A stretch of 64,000 nucleotides of DNA, from assembly GCA_009840595.1 (NCBI GenBank), contig VXNK01000080.1, positions 1-64,000 on the forward strand. The letters run 5' to 3'. Position 1 is the stretch's first letter. Every line of letters starts with the position of its first letter. This document shows, piece by piece, positions 1 to 7,463 of this stretch. The notes under the pieces are model-generated. The model saw only the letters and a list, made by a program, of their open reading frames with translations, was not told the DNA's origin and did not search any database. The position numbers and the translations under genes are program-made. Source of the DNA: Rhodospirillaceae bacterium. Its GTDB lineage: Bacteria > Pseudomonadota > Alphaproteobacteria > Bin65.

Positions 1-647
1 AAGATCGGCAAGCTGACGCCTGATCCCGCTCGGGCGGTCAGACCGGACGCTTACGAAGGAAATGCGTAGCTGGTGGTTGGCCCGTATGATACAAGGCTTT
101 TGCGCGAGCATCGGGGACATGCCCGGGACGGAACCAAGTAAAGGCGGCAAATGAGGCAATGCGCCACGAGCCATGGGCCCTATGTGCGTAGCGACGGCGA
201 GAAATTCACTACTGAATCGACTTTTTGCGAAAAAGCAGCTATCGTATAGGTACTGGAAGTGTCTCTTTAAGGCCAATCATTGAAAGTGAAGACAGAAGGC
301 GCTTTAGGCTATTGTCCCGAAGAGGATTGCGATCTCGGCGGAGCTCGCCGATGCCTCGCCGATGGGTTGGATCCTCGATCAGGTAAAGTCAGAGTTGAAA
401 AGTGTAATTGCTGGAGGCGGCGATTTAACCTGGTGTTCTTCAAATGATGGCTGGCTATTTATTGGTTGAATCTGATCAATTGTGTTCGGAAAGGCTGGAT
501 CGGTTCATACAGTAAGCGACAGTTGTAGGAGCTTCTGGATCAGTTCGGGCATCCTATACTGGTCTTTGCGTTGATATCATTAATCGCGTTATGGTCTTTG
601 CCAGCAAAGCTGATAAGACAGAATTTATGCAGAATACGTGGGGCGAT
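1..647. other. Left-edge region without a recognisable gene
   Basis: No convincing coding region is seen here. Frame +1 is open from the window edge to a stop at 67-69 and could be the last 22 codons of a gene lying outside the window, but this is too short to support. The remainder has lower GC than the housekeeping half of the window and many stops in all frames. Confidence 0.4.
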
Positions 648-1433
648 CTACGGCGTGTTTCCGTGCGAAACCGACGCTGGTTGCTTAGATAAATCTGAAC
701 GGGACGATATGAAATCGGTGAACCAGATGGTCATCAGAACGATAAACAACGCCAATGCGATTGCCGAAAAGAAACGGTAATATGCTTGCTCCTTTTCAAT
801 GGCGTGTACTCGTTCACTAAGTGCCTTGTCGACTTGAGTAATTTTCTTGGATAGGCCGGCAAAGGATTGGAGTTCGCCAGGGATACGGTTCACTAATCCG
901 GGGTCGATTCCTTTGTTGATCGCTCCGTTCTTCTTGAAGTCGGTTTCCCGGTCGAGGCTGGCGTACCAGATGAGAAATATCGGTTGTCCGCACTTGAGGT
1001 GGATCGTCATCGGGCTGGCGTTGAAAACCGAGAACGTCAGCTGACCACGATAGCCGGGGTCGACATGAAACCCGGAAACATTGACCAAACCTCGGAACTT
1101 GGTCTTGGCTCGAATGGATATAAAGGCGAGTGCATCAGCCGGGACGGAGACAACCTCCTCGGTGTGCAGAAATGCGAACTGGCCGGGAGGAATGGTGAAG
1201 CCATCTCCATCGCTGAACTTTCGGATCGTGACCGTGTTCGGATCTGCGGTCTGATCGTCGGGCGAAACATAGACTTCTGAACCGATCGATAGCGTGTAAG
1301 CGGCGCAATCGATACGCTCGGGCAAGAACGGGTCAATCAGCGTTTCAAGTCGCTCGTGTAGTGTTTCTCCGCTCCAGAACAGGCCTGGGAGCTTGGCAGT
1401 TGCATTGTTTTTTTGCTGCTTTTCATTATTCAT
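648..1433 (-). CDS. dCTP deaminase/dUTPase-fold protein with C-terminal membrane helix
   Basis: A 261-residue protein. Residues about 35-162 match the dCTP deaminase/trimeric dUTPase fold, with VDPGYRG at 124-130 and a beta-rich stretch ending near residue 160. By alignment to E. coli Dcd, the glutamate that carries out deamination (two residues after the strand following DPGxxG) is Ser135 here, so deaminase activity is doubtful. Residues about 195-218 look like a short coiled coil and 222-243 form one hydrophobic transmembrane helix, giving a membrane-anchored protein with a cytoplasmic nucleotide-binding domain. ATG start, preceded by AAGGAG at about 9 nt. The gene lies beside a nucleotide/DNA-modification-like cassette. 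Related enzymes act in phage defence by dNTP depletion, but that role is inference here. Confidence 0.75.
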   Translation of the reverse strand: MNNEKQQKNNATAKLPGLFWSGETLHERLETLIDPFLPERIDCAAYTLSIGSEVYVSPDDQTADPNTVTIRKFSDGDGFTIPPGQFAFLHTEEVVSVPADALAFISIRAKTKFRGLVNVSGFHVDPGYRGQLTFSVFNASPMTIHLKCGQPIFLIWYASLDRETDFKKNGAINKGIDPGLVNRIPGELQSFAGLSKKITQVDKALSERVHAIEKEQAYYRFFSAIALALFIVLMTIWFTDFISSRSDLSKQPASVSHGNTP

Positions 1434-1494
1434 TCACGGCGCTCCTTGGCGTTGAGAGTTCGGTCATGTGTCGACCTAAGGAAAGGCGAATCCT

Positions 1495-1902
1495 TTGACC
1501 GTTGTTGTAGGACATGGCGTTGACTTGGTGAGCGTCGCCGAGATGCAGCGCTGGATCGAGGATCCGCGCGACCCGTTGATTCCACGCTGCTTTGTACAGG
1601 CGGAACTGGATGAGGTCGGCGACGGGGTCAATCGGATTGAGCGGCTGGCGGGACGGTTCGCCGCCAAAGAGGCAGTGCTCAAGGCAATCGGCATTGGCTT
1701 CGGTGCAGGCGTTGCCTTCACCGACGTAATGATATGCCGGTCGCCGGGCGCGGTGCCGGAAGTACGACTTTCGGGCGGCGCGGCGAAGGCCGCCACAGCG
1801 CTGGGGGTGACCGCTTGGAAACTCAGCATCAGTCACGCGGGCGGCATGGCGATGGCGAGCGCTCTTGCGTTGAGCACGAAGAATCACACAGGTGGCTCCT
1901 GA
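1495..1902 (+). CDS. Holo-ACP synthase (4'-phosphopantetheinyl transferase, AcpS type)
   Basis: A 135-residue AcpS-family enzyme, which transfers 4'-phosphopantetheine from CoA to a serine of a carrier protein. The N-terminal GHGVDLVSV motif carries the Mg-binding Asp10, and RFAAKEAVLKA (54-64) carries the second metal/CoA motif with Glu59; a conserved ISHA motif follows near the C-terminus. The start is TTG, with AAGGAAAG about 10 nt upstream. The gene converges on the MazG gene and overlaps it by 19 nt. The window also encodes a small carrier-like protein at 6066-6371 with a DS motif, so this is probably a dedicated activating enzyme for it and not the housekeeping acpS, which usually sits elsewhere in alphaproteobacteria. 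Family assignment is secure; the partner is inferred. Confidence 0.85.
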   Translation: MTVVVGHGVDLVSVAEMQRWIEDPRDPLIPRCFVQAELDEVGDGVNRIERLAGRFAAKEAVLKAIGIGFGAGVAFTDVMICRSPGAVPEVRLSGGAAKAATALGVTAWKLSISHAGGMAMASALALSTKNHTGGS

Positions 1903-2786
1903 TTGGCGGGCGGACCGAGAAAGGCAATGCTCCGTAGGTCCAGATCGACAGCGATACGTCCGCCACGCGAGGCCAGTACAGCGCGCCACACCTCGAACCC
2001 CTGGAGAATGGCTTGCTCCCATTCACCGGTCGTGCATTGGCAAACTTCCAAATGGGACGTCATGTCCTTGATTGTGCGCAGCAACTGAAAATCGAGAACA
2101 GCCACGCCGTCGAGGAAACGATGGCGACGGGCATAGTCGAACGCGAGTGCGACGACACCCTCTTCAATAACGGCCGCTCGTCCGCCGTCTTCGACTTCGT
2201 CGACCAATGGTCGGCTCTTGCGCTTACGACGGAGCAACCCCCGAGTAATCGGCGACCAGCCAAGCACGGCGGCGTAGGCGAAGTGAAAAACGTCATGAAA
2301 TCGATAGCCATCGGGGTCGTAGGCGTTGTCGGTAAGCTGCGAGCCGAATGGCTCGCCATCGATCAGTATCTGAACGTGCTGGCTCTCCCCCTCCCTCTCC
2401 TCCGCGTCGACTAGCTCGACTTCAAACTGTCGCGGAAGGCGCTCCCCTTCGGGAAGCTCGGCGTCGAAGACAAGGGGCTCGGCGCGTTCGCTCGTCCAGC
2501 GATGCCTGACCTTGACCAAATTGGCACCAGCGATTTCGGAGAGCGAGAGATCGAATTTGCTGGCAACGTTCGCGATATACCAAAGAAGGTCACCCAGTTC
2601 CTCGGACACGCGTTCCTTGAATAAACGATGCGCCTCGCCGTCGCGCAGGTGTTTCTTGTACTCGCTGAGCAGCTGCCCCGTCTCGCCTGCGAGGCCGAGC
2701 ATGGGGACGATCAGCGAGGCTGCATCGTCGTCTTCTGGCACGCGATCGGTGCGCAGCGCTTCCTGCTGATAGCTGTTGAAATCCAT
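1884..2786 (-). CDS. MazG-like nucleotide pyrophosphohydrolase with C-terminal extension
   Basis: A 300-residue protein. The first ~100 residues form a MazG/NTP-PPase all-alpha domain, with AGETGQLLSE (33-42) and SEELGDLLW (61-69) supplying the acidic residues (Glu35, Glu62/63, Asp66) that bind Mg-nucleotide. Members hydrolyse (d)NTPs to (d)NMP and pyrophosphate; phage and modification-associated members clear a canonical dNTP from the pool. The ~200-residue C-terminal part, containing a DVFHFAYAAVLGW segment, is not recognised. An ORF extends upstream to 2861 but overlaps the preceding gene; the ATG at 2786 has AAGGAG just upstream and is preferred. Last gene of the leftward operon, 17 nt after the base-hypermodification-like gene. 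Confidence 0.85.
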   Translation of the reverse strand: MDFNSYQQEALRTDRVPEDDDAASLIVPMLGLAGETGQLLSEYKKHLRDGEAHRLFKERVSEELGDLLWYIANVASKFDLSLSEIAGANLVKVRHRWTSERAEPLVFDAELPEGERLPRQFEVELVDAEEREGESQHVQILIDGEPFGSQLTDNAYDPDGYRFHDVFHFAYAAVLGWSPITRGLLRRKRKSRPLVDEVEDGGRAAVIEEGVVALAFDYARRHRFLDGVAVLDFQLLRTIKDMTSHLEVCQCTTGEWEQAILQGFEVWRAVLASRGGRIAVDLDLRSIAFLGPPANQEPPV

Positions 2787-2803
2787 GCGTGGCTCCTTCG
2801 GCC

Positions 2804-3958
2804 TCAAGGGGCGGCAACGGGTTGAGGCTGGTCGACGCGGATCTTGTCGTTGAGCTTCCACTTGGGAGGGTAGAAGAACTCGATGGGTTCCGATATGGGA
2901 ACGAACTTCTGTTTGATGCGGACGCGGCCGGTTTTCCCGGCGACCTGCGGATGCACGACGCGCGCGTATTTGTCGACCTCACAAAACAGGTTCTGACAGT
3001 CGATCAACTGGAGGCGGCGCCCCCAGAGTGATTGGAAATGGAGGCCGAGGCGTTCGAACTCTCGTTCTTGCAGGTCGGCCATGAGCCGGATGAGCTCGGG
3101 CTCGTTCAGACCTCCCGAATCTACGAAGCATTTGCGCAGACCATCGCGTGCCCCTGGACCAGGTACGACGAAGTCCATCTCGCTAAATTCGGTGAGTTCG
3201 CTGTAGTTGATGTCGGTGATGAATTGATAGGCGAGGAAGTCCCCGATAGTTGGATAGGCACGCAGTTTCTCGAATCCCTCTTGCATCGTGCGGGTCTGGG
3301 CCAACCGCTCGGCAAGCCGATCCGCCATCATTCGTTCGAGCAGTAACAGATGGTTCTGATGCTTTGCCGATCGTCCGAAAGCATGGCGGCCAGGAGGCAT
3401 GATGTAGGCGGCGGAATAAATGCGACGACCAGCTTGCCGCGCCGCCGCGAGCACGGCGTCATAGGCGGCGAAGTGATAGTCGTCGAAAGTGATTGGGCCA
3501 ATCGCGCGTTCAAGGAGCTCCCAAGTCTCTATCTTGTTGAAAATCTTGAATAACATGATGCGAAAAAAGACTTCGGGAGGCGACTTGGGCAGGTCGTCGC
3601 GATAGATGACATGGCGGATGAGATATTGGCTGACCCGGTCGGATGCGCGGTAGGCATTTGTAAATTTGTAGATCGCCAGTACCGGATTTTCCGTCCACGG
3701 CTCATTCTCACCGCGCACGCGGCGGAAGAACATTGCCTGCCGTTCGGCTGCGAAACGCCAATAGCTTTCGTAGACCTCAGATGCTTTGGCCGGCGCCAAG
3801 TGGCGCAGGACAGTCGGCGCAGGTGTCGTCGATAGCACCCCGGGTCGAACCGCTATGGCGAGTTCCATCTGGTGCGCTGGGCGAGGTGCGCTGGAATGAG
3901 CCTTTCGGGGACGGCCGCGCGGTCGTTTCTTCGGGTCTTTGGGCGACTCGGCACTCAA
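2804..3958 (-). CDS. Putative DNA base hypermodification protein (5-hmdU kinase helical domain / aGPT-pyrophosphorylase-like) with AT-hook
   Basis: A 384-residue protein. The segment at 67-120 (YWRFAAERQ, then PWTENPVL, then KFTNAYRASDRVSQYL) has the pattern I associate with the helical domain of phage 5-hydroxymethyl-deoxyuridine DNA kinases and alpha-glutamyl/putrescinyl-thymine pyrophosphorylases, families described in phage thymine hypermodification. No Walker A motif is present, so this is the helical, DNA-acting part without a P-loop kinase. Residues 12-19 form a classic AT-hook (PRGRP core), which supports minor-groove DNA binding. The start is TTG, overlapping the preceding stop as TTGA, with GGGAG 9 nt upstream. 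Followed by the MazG gene. Family assignment rests on remembered motif patterns and would need a profile search. Confidence 0.6.
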   Translation of the reverse strand: MSAESPKDPKKRPRGRPRKAHSSAPRPAHQMELAIAVRPGVLSTTPAPTVLRHLAPAKASEVYESYWRFAAERQAMFFRRVRGENEPWTENPVLAIYKFTNAYRASDRVSQYLIRHVIYRDDLPKSPPEVFFRIMLFKIFNKIETWELLERAIGPITFDDYHFAAYDAVLAAARQAGRRIYSAAYIMPPGRHAFGRSAKHQNHLLLLERMMADRLAERLAQTRTMQEGFEKLRAYPTIGDFLAYQFITDINYSELTEFSEMDFVVPGPGARDGLRKCFVDSGGLNEPELIRLMADLQEREFERLGLHFQSLWGRRLQLIDCQNLFCEVDKYARVVHPQVAGKTGRVRIKQKFVPISEPIEFFYPPKWKLNDKIRVDQPQPVAAP

Positions 3959-4809
3959 AGCGCTGCTCCCGCGGTCGCAGCGGCGACAGGCGCGCGCGGC
4001 GCTGGGGCAGTGGCTTGTGACTCGAGTGTCCGAGCAGCCTTGACCAATTGGGTACGTTTCAGCTCGCGCTTGGAGATTCGCTCAAGCTTGGCGACTCCGA
4101 CCATGACGTTCAGTCGCGCTAGCCGTATGCCCATCTCATGGGCCATGAAGGCGCCGAGCTGGGCCAAGCCGAGATAGTTGCCATAGGCTTTGTCGAATAT
4201 CTGCTGAGTGGCGTAGAACGCGTTGGTGATGAGTCCCTCTGAGGTCGGCTCGAAGCTCACCTGTTGAAGGCAGGGAAAGCCGAGTTGCGCGCTGGTGACA
4301 TGATCGCGGCCAGGATCGAAGGTGGTCGCTTGAAGCATCGATCGGCGAACGCCTTTCCGTGACTTGTACTGGGACAAGATCCACTCCAACTGATTTCCGT
4401 CGCACGGCCCGCGCCCGTACATCATCATGCGTTCGAAATACAGGCCGCGGCTGTTGGCCTTGCGATTCACTGCCTTAAGGCGCGGGAACGTCTTGCGATA
4501 TAGTTCGAACAAGCGGTCTCGGTCGCCACGGGACATCTCCCAGTACCGTTGCGGGAAAATCGTGAACGCAACGTTCTCGACCAAGTATCGGCCATTGCGC
4601 TTGAGCAGCTCATCGAGAGCTTGGCGCACCGCTGAATCTTCGACGGCAGTACCCTCTTGGGCGAAGCCGGTCACGCTCAGGATCAATGGCGCGACCTCCG
4701 TGCCGGCGTTGTCAAGTACCTGGAGGAGCAGGCGCGCCCAAGCGCGCGAAAGGTTGGTGTCGTCGATCAGAAAGGGCGGCGGTGCTACCAAGGACTTGGC
4801 CTTACTCAT
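3955..4809 (-). CDS. Thymidylate-synthase-like protein (possible pyrimidine hydroxymethylase)
   Basis: A 284-residue protein resembling thymidylate synthase over residues ~115-240: an RR pair (155-156) matching the phosphate-binding arginines, GFPC with the nucleophile-position Cys180, and YGNYLGL (209-215) matching the DVFLGLPFN segment. The Asp and Asn that read the uracil ring in ThyA appear as Gly210 and Leu218, so the substrate or chemistry may differ, as in dUMP/dCMP hydroxymethylases. The last ~25 residues are an Ala/Pro-rich tail. The ORF opens at 4893, but the ATG at 4809 has GGAGGAGG upstream and overlaps the preceding stop as ATGAGTAA, so I chose it. Neighbours (MazG, base-hypermodification-like protein) support a nucleotide-modification role. 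Confidence 0.7.
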   Translation of the reverse strand: MSKAKSLVAPPPFLIDDTNLSRAWARLLLQVLDNAGTEVAPLILSVTGFAQEGTAVEDSAVRQALDELLKRNGRYLVENVAFTIFPQRYWEMSRGDRDRLFELYRKTFPRLKAVNRKANSRGLYFERMMMYGRGPCDGNQLEWILSQYKSRKGVRRSMLQATTFDPGRDHVTSAQLGFPCLQQVSFEPTSEGLITNAFYATQQIFDKAYGNYLGLAQLGAFMAHEMGIRLARLNVMVGVAKLERISKRELKRTQLVKAARTLESQATAPAPRAPVAAATAGAAL

Positions 4810-5704
4810 CCGGGTCCTCCTCCAAGTGTCGGTATTGCGCGAGCCCGACATAACCGTACGGTTCATTTCTCTGGACCGGGGCAATGCGCACAAAGACTGC
4901 CCAGTCGCCGGCGGTTGCCTGGAATATCCCGGGCTTCACTGCCCGGAACAGGCGTCCGGACGGGAGGTCGCGCTGAAATGCGAATTGGCCGCCAGCCACC
5001 TTTGCGCCGGGAGGCAGCAGAAGCAGCGTATTGACCTCTGCGTCCAAGGTGGGCGCGGTACGATGACGATCGGCGACGATCAGCGGCTCGGGCGTCAACG
5101 CTCCCAGAATTTCCATGCGCAGAGACTTGGGCGTTACGCGCCTGAGCGCGGCGGTGCGGCCACGCGACAGCATCTGAACGCCTGCCGAGAGGTGGGTTAG
5201 AAGCGTCGCGTAGCCAACGCCGAATTCGCAGGCGACCGTGAAGACCTGCGCCGGCGTGGCAGTTTCGGGTGTCCAACCCCGGACCGCAAAGGCGCGGCGC
5301 AGGCCAATGATCGGCATGAGGATGAAGCCAGCGAAAGTATCGGCCAGGAACTCCTTCGGGTCTTCCCAGGGTTGCGCCTTGGCATCTTCGCGCAGTTCGT
5401 CGATCGAGGAGCCATGGCCGAAAATGTGATGGCCAAGTTCATGCGCACAATTATAGGCACGCCGCGGCAGCGGTCGTCGCGCTGAAAGATGAATGCGCGG
5501 AGGTATACCGCGCTGATACATCCCTTCCATGTTGATGTTATTGAAACGCACCACGATGCCCAATGTTTCGCAAAGGCCGTATATGCAGATCGGCCCCGAT
5601 TGGTCGAGATTGGCCTTCGCCCGCGTGGCCGTAGCGGCCTGCATGGCTTGAGTCGCGAGCACGCGGCGGTCGAAACCGGGTTTGATGATGCGCATTTCGC
5701 TCAT
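4802..5704 (-). CDS. ImmA/IrrE-family metallo-endopeptidase
   Basis: A 300-residue protein whose N-terminal half is an ImmA/IrrE-type zinc peptidase: NCAHELGHHIFGHG carries the HExxH metal site, and the glutamate of EFLADTFAGFILMP is the probable third ligand. Characterised members (ImmA, IrrE/PprI) cleave a cognate XRE-type repressor after a DNA-damage or element-induction signal. The C-terminal ~130 residues are a beta-rich domain of unknown function. The ATG overlaps the stop of the adjacent XRE gene (TGATG), the usual repressor-protease pair. Inference: this protein derepresses the cassette on a stress or infection cue. Confidence 0.88.
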   Translation of the reverse strand: MSEMRIIKPGFDRRVLATQAMQAATATRAKANLDQSGPICIYGLCETLGIVVRFNNINMEGMYQRGIPPRIHLSARRPLPRRAYNCAHELGHHIFGHGSSIDELREDAKAQPWEDPKEFLADTFAGFILMPIIGLRRAFAVRGWTPETATPAQVFTVACEFGVGYATLLTHLSAGVQMLSRGRTAALRRVTPKSLRMEILGALTPEPLIVADRHRTAPTLDAEVNTLLLLPPGAKVAGGQFAFQRDLPSGRLFRAVKPGIFQATAGDWAVFVRIAPVQRNEPYGYVGLAQYRHLEEDPDE

Positions 5705-6069
5705 CAGCGATCGCCTCCAGTCGCGGTGGAATCGCTGCGCAAGGCGGCCAACAGCCTGAGCAAGTGTTCCAGGTCGTCGGGCTTGAGTTTGACAAGTTCA
5801 CGCGCGGCGAGCTCAAGCCGGGGGTCTTGAGCGTCGAGTGTCTCGGGCGCCTCGCCGAGCAGCCAGGCCACGCTGACATCATATATCTCCGCAAGCAGGG
5901 CGAGCTCGTCGGCCGAAACGCGGCGTTTGCCCGCCTCCATTTCGGTGACGGAAGGGCGATGAAGGCCGAGCATCCTGGCAACATGGCCCTGCGACAGACC
6001 AGCGAGCTTGCGCGCCTCTTTCAGGCGCTCGGCAATCTCTGTGCGCTTGGCGGAGTCCAGCTTAGTCAT
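5704..6069 (-). CDS. XRE-family helix-turn-helix transcriptional regulator
   Basis: A 121-residue protein. Residues ~10-70 form an XRE/Cro-type HTH: GLSQGHVARMLGLHRPSVTE is helix 2, the turn and the recognition helix, followed by MEAGKRRVSADELALLAEIY and the typical VSVAWLLGE ending. The C-terminal ~40 residues are acidic and leucine-rich, perhaps a dimerisation or protease-recognition tail. It overlaps the upstream carrier gene as ATGA and the downstream ImmA/IrrE gene by 1 nt, implying translational coupling. It probably represses its own operon through the inverted repeat at 6395-6413. Confidence 0.9.
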   Translation of the reverse strand: MTKLDSAKRTEIAERLKEARKLAGLSQGHVARMLGLHRPSVTEMEAGKRRVSADELALLAEIYDVSVAWLLGEAPETLDAQDPRLELAARELVKLKPDDLEHLLRLLAALRSDSTATGGDR

Positions 6070-6371
6070 GCCGCAGCGGCTTCCTGCTCGCTGTGTTTCT
6101 TGTGTATGTCGCAGACGAAGATCGCCATTTCATCTATGGAGCGGGGAAGTTTGGTTGTCTCGTTGATGAAGATGTTTACGTCGTTCGGGATCGTCGCGCC
6201 GATCTCGGTCGCGAGGATTGTGGTTGCGGCGGGCCAGACCTTGCTATCGAACCCCGGCAGATCCTCGACTGGTGTTGTAACGCCGGTCAACGGCGGGCAG
6301 TCGAGGCCGCTGTCCGTCTGGATCTGGCTGAGGATGGGGATGAGATTCTCTTTAACTGCGGCGGGATCCAT
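6066..6371 (-). CDS. Small acyl-carrier-protein-like protein
   Basis: A 101-residue protein and first gene of the leftward operon. The pattern resembles an ACP/PCP four-helix carrier: LPGFDSKVWPAATTILATEIG (39-59) places a DS pair (Ser43) at the start of helix II as in the phosphopantetheine-attachment motif (DSL in ACPs, DSK here), followed by IPNDV and a last helix containing SIDEMAIFVCDIHKK. The AcpS-type transferase gene 4 kb away gives independent support that this is a modified carrier. ATG start with AAGGAGG about 8 nt upstream. What group it would carry is unknown. The similarity is remote; profile or structure comparison is needed. Confidence 0.6.
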   Translation of the reverse strand: MDPAAVKENLIPILSQIQTDSGLDCPPLTGVTTPVEDLPGFDSKVWPAATTILATEIGATIPNDVNIFINETTKLPRSIDEMAIFVCDIHKKHSEQEAAAA

Positions 6372-6394
6372 GGGTGCCTCCTTGATCCGACATA

Positions 6395-6427
6395 AGGTAA
6401 GATATTCTTACCTATTCGTTAAGTCAA
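6395..6427 (-). promoter_or_regulatory. Sigma70-like promoter overlapped by inverted-repeat operator
   Basis: On the minus strand TTGACT (6427-6422), a 17-nt spacer and TATCTT (6404-6399) form a plausible -35/-10 pair 28 nt upstream of the carrier-gene ATG. An inverted repeat with 8-bp arms and a 3-bp centre (AGGTAAGA-tat-TCTTACCT, 6395-6413) covers the -10 and part of the spacer. This is where a repressor would block RNA polymerase, so it is the best candidate site for the XRE protein encoded second in the operon. Confidence 0.6.
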
Positions 6428-7463
6428 GCCGCATTGTTCCTGATCGGCTATGCAGGTAACCGGCCGAGCGATTCGAAAATCGCGGGAGATGCCAGTGTGT
6501 GACGCGACATGTCGCGTCAGGAACTAGATTGATTCTGACGAAAGGGTCATTCACGACGAGCCGCAACCAGCAGTTGAATTCGCCCCCTTCCGACACGAAG
6601 ACGGGGCATGGGCCGGCGCCTCCCGCGCTGCCGTAACCTGCTGCATAAGAACGTCTTTTCCCGCCCCGGCAAGCGCCGCCGCAATCCTGACGAATCAACA
6701 TAAAGCACGGATCTACAGGCGGGACGGGGCCGGTTTCAGCGGAGGGGGCGGATGAGGATTTCGTCAGCAGCCTTGACCGTGCCGTCGGGACCGACGTCAA
6801 GCAGCGAGACCTCAGGAAGGGCCAAACGCAGTCCGGTGCTTGAACGCAACCGCTTCCGCCACGATGACGGGCACTCGCACCCGTTTTTGCGCGCAGGCCG
6901 AGGAATTCCGCGATTCCGCCGAGTTGAGCGAGCCCTTGCCGTCCGAATCGCGGATCCTGACGGAAGCGGCATATTCGTGACTCCCCGTGACAGGGAAGCC
7001 CGTCGTCCAGTCGAGTGCCGACCACAAATTTGCAAGGACTGCGGTTAGCGGGATCAAGGCCGCAAGCGGGGTTTCCGCGTTCTCGTCGGACCGGCGCAGT
7101 CAACGATGCCGGAATGATGATGTTCCGCAGGAGACGCCGGGTCGACCCGATCGAGGCGATGCACGATTGTATGATCCGTAGTCCCAGGCGCGTATCGGCG
7201 CAGGGCAGAAGACGTGTGGCGTCGGGCTGTCGCGGCGCCAGGCTTCCTGGCGCGACCGCCAAGGAGGAACCGGGGCGCTTCTGCGAGCCCTTGGACCGGC
7301 TGGGTCAACTGGCGGGGATGTCGAGAGGACCCAAGCGGTGTGTTACTAGCTTTGCCACGGAAGGTGTCTCGGCGGGAAACGGGGCTGCATTGATGGGGTA
7401 ACCAGGACGAATTTCGGTCAATGAGCCGGCGTGGTCGCGAGATGGAACAGTGAGAAGGGAATT
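6428..7463. other. Region without an intact gene
   Basis: Lies between the cassette promoter and the AAA-ATPase gene. It holds repeat copy A (6567-6710). Minus-strand frames around 6736-7057 show short protein-like stretches broken between frames, possibly a decayed gene, but no family was recognised. Confidence 0.4.
6567..6710 (+). repeat. Diverged direct repeat, copy A
   Basis: About 145 bp beginning CCAGCAGTTGAATTCG and running through a CCTTCCG-CGAAGACGGG-GGGCCGGCG core to CCTGACGAATCAACATAAAG. The same order of blocks recurs in the same orientation at 13763-13910 with many substitutions. The paired copies bracket the ATPase, HEPN-like and zinc-ribbon genes. No transposase gene was found with either copy; it may be the remnant end of a mobile element. 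Confidence 0.6.

Noticed and set aside
6408-7262. 284-codon minus-strand frame next to repeat A
   Set aside because: Covers the repeat and the cassette promoter, has no motif and is matched by similar noise frames at the other repeat copy.
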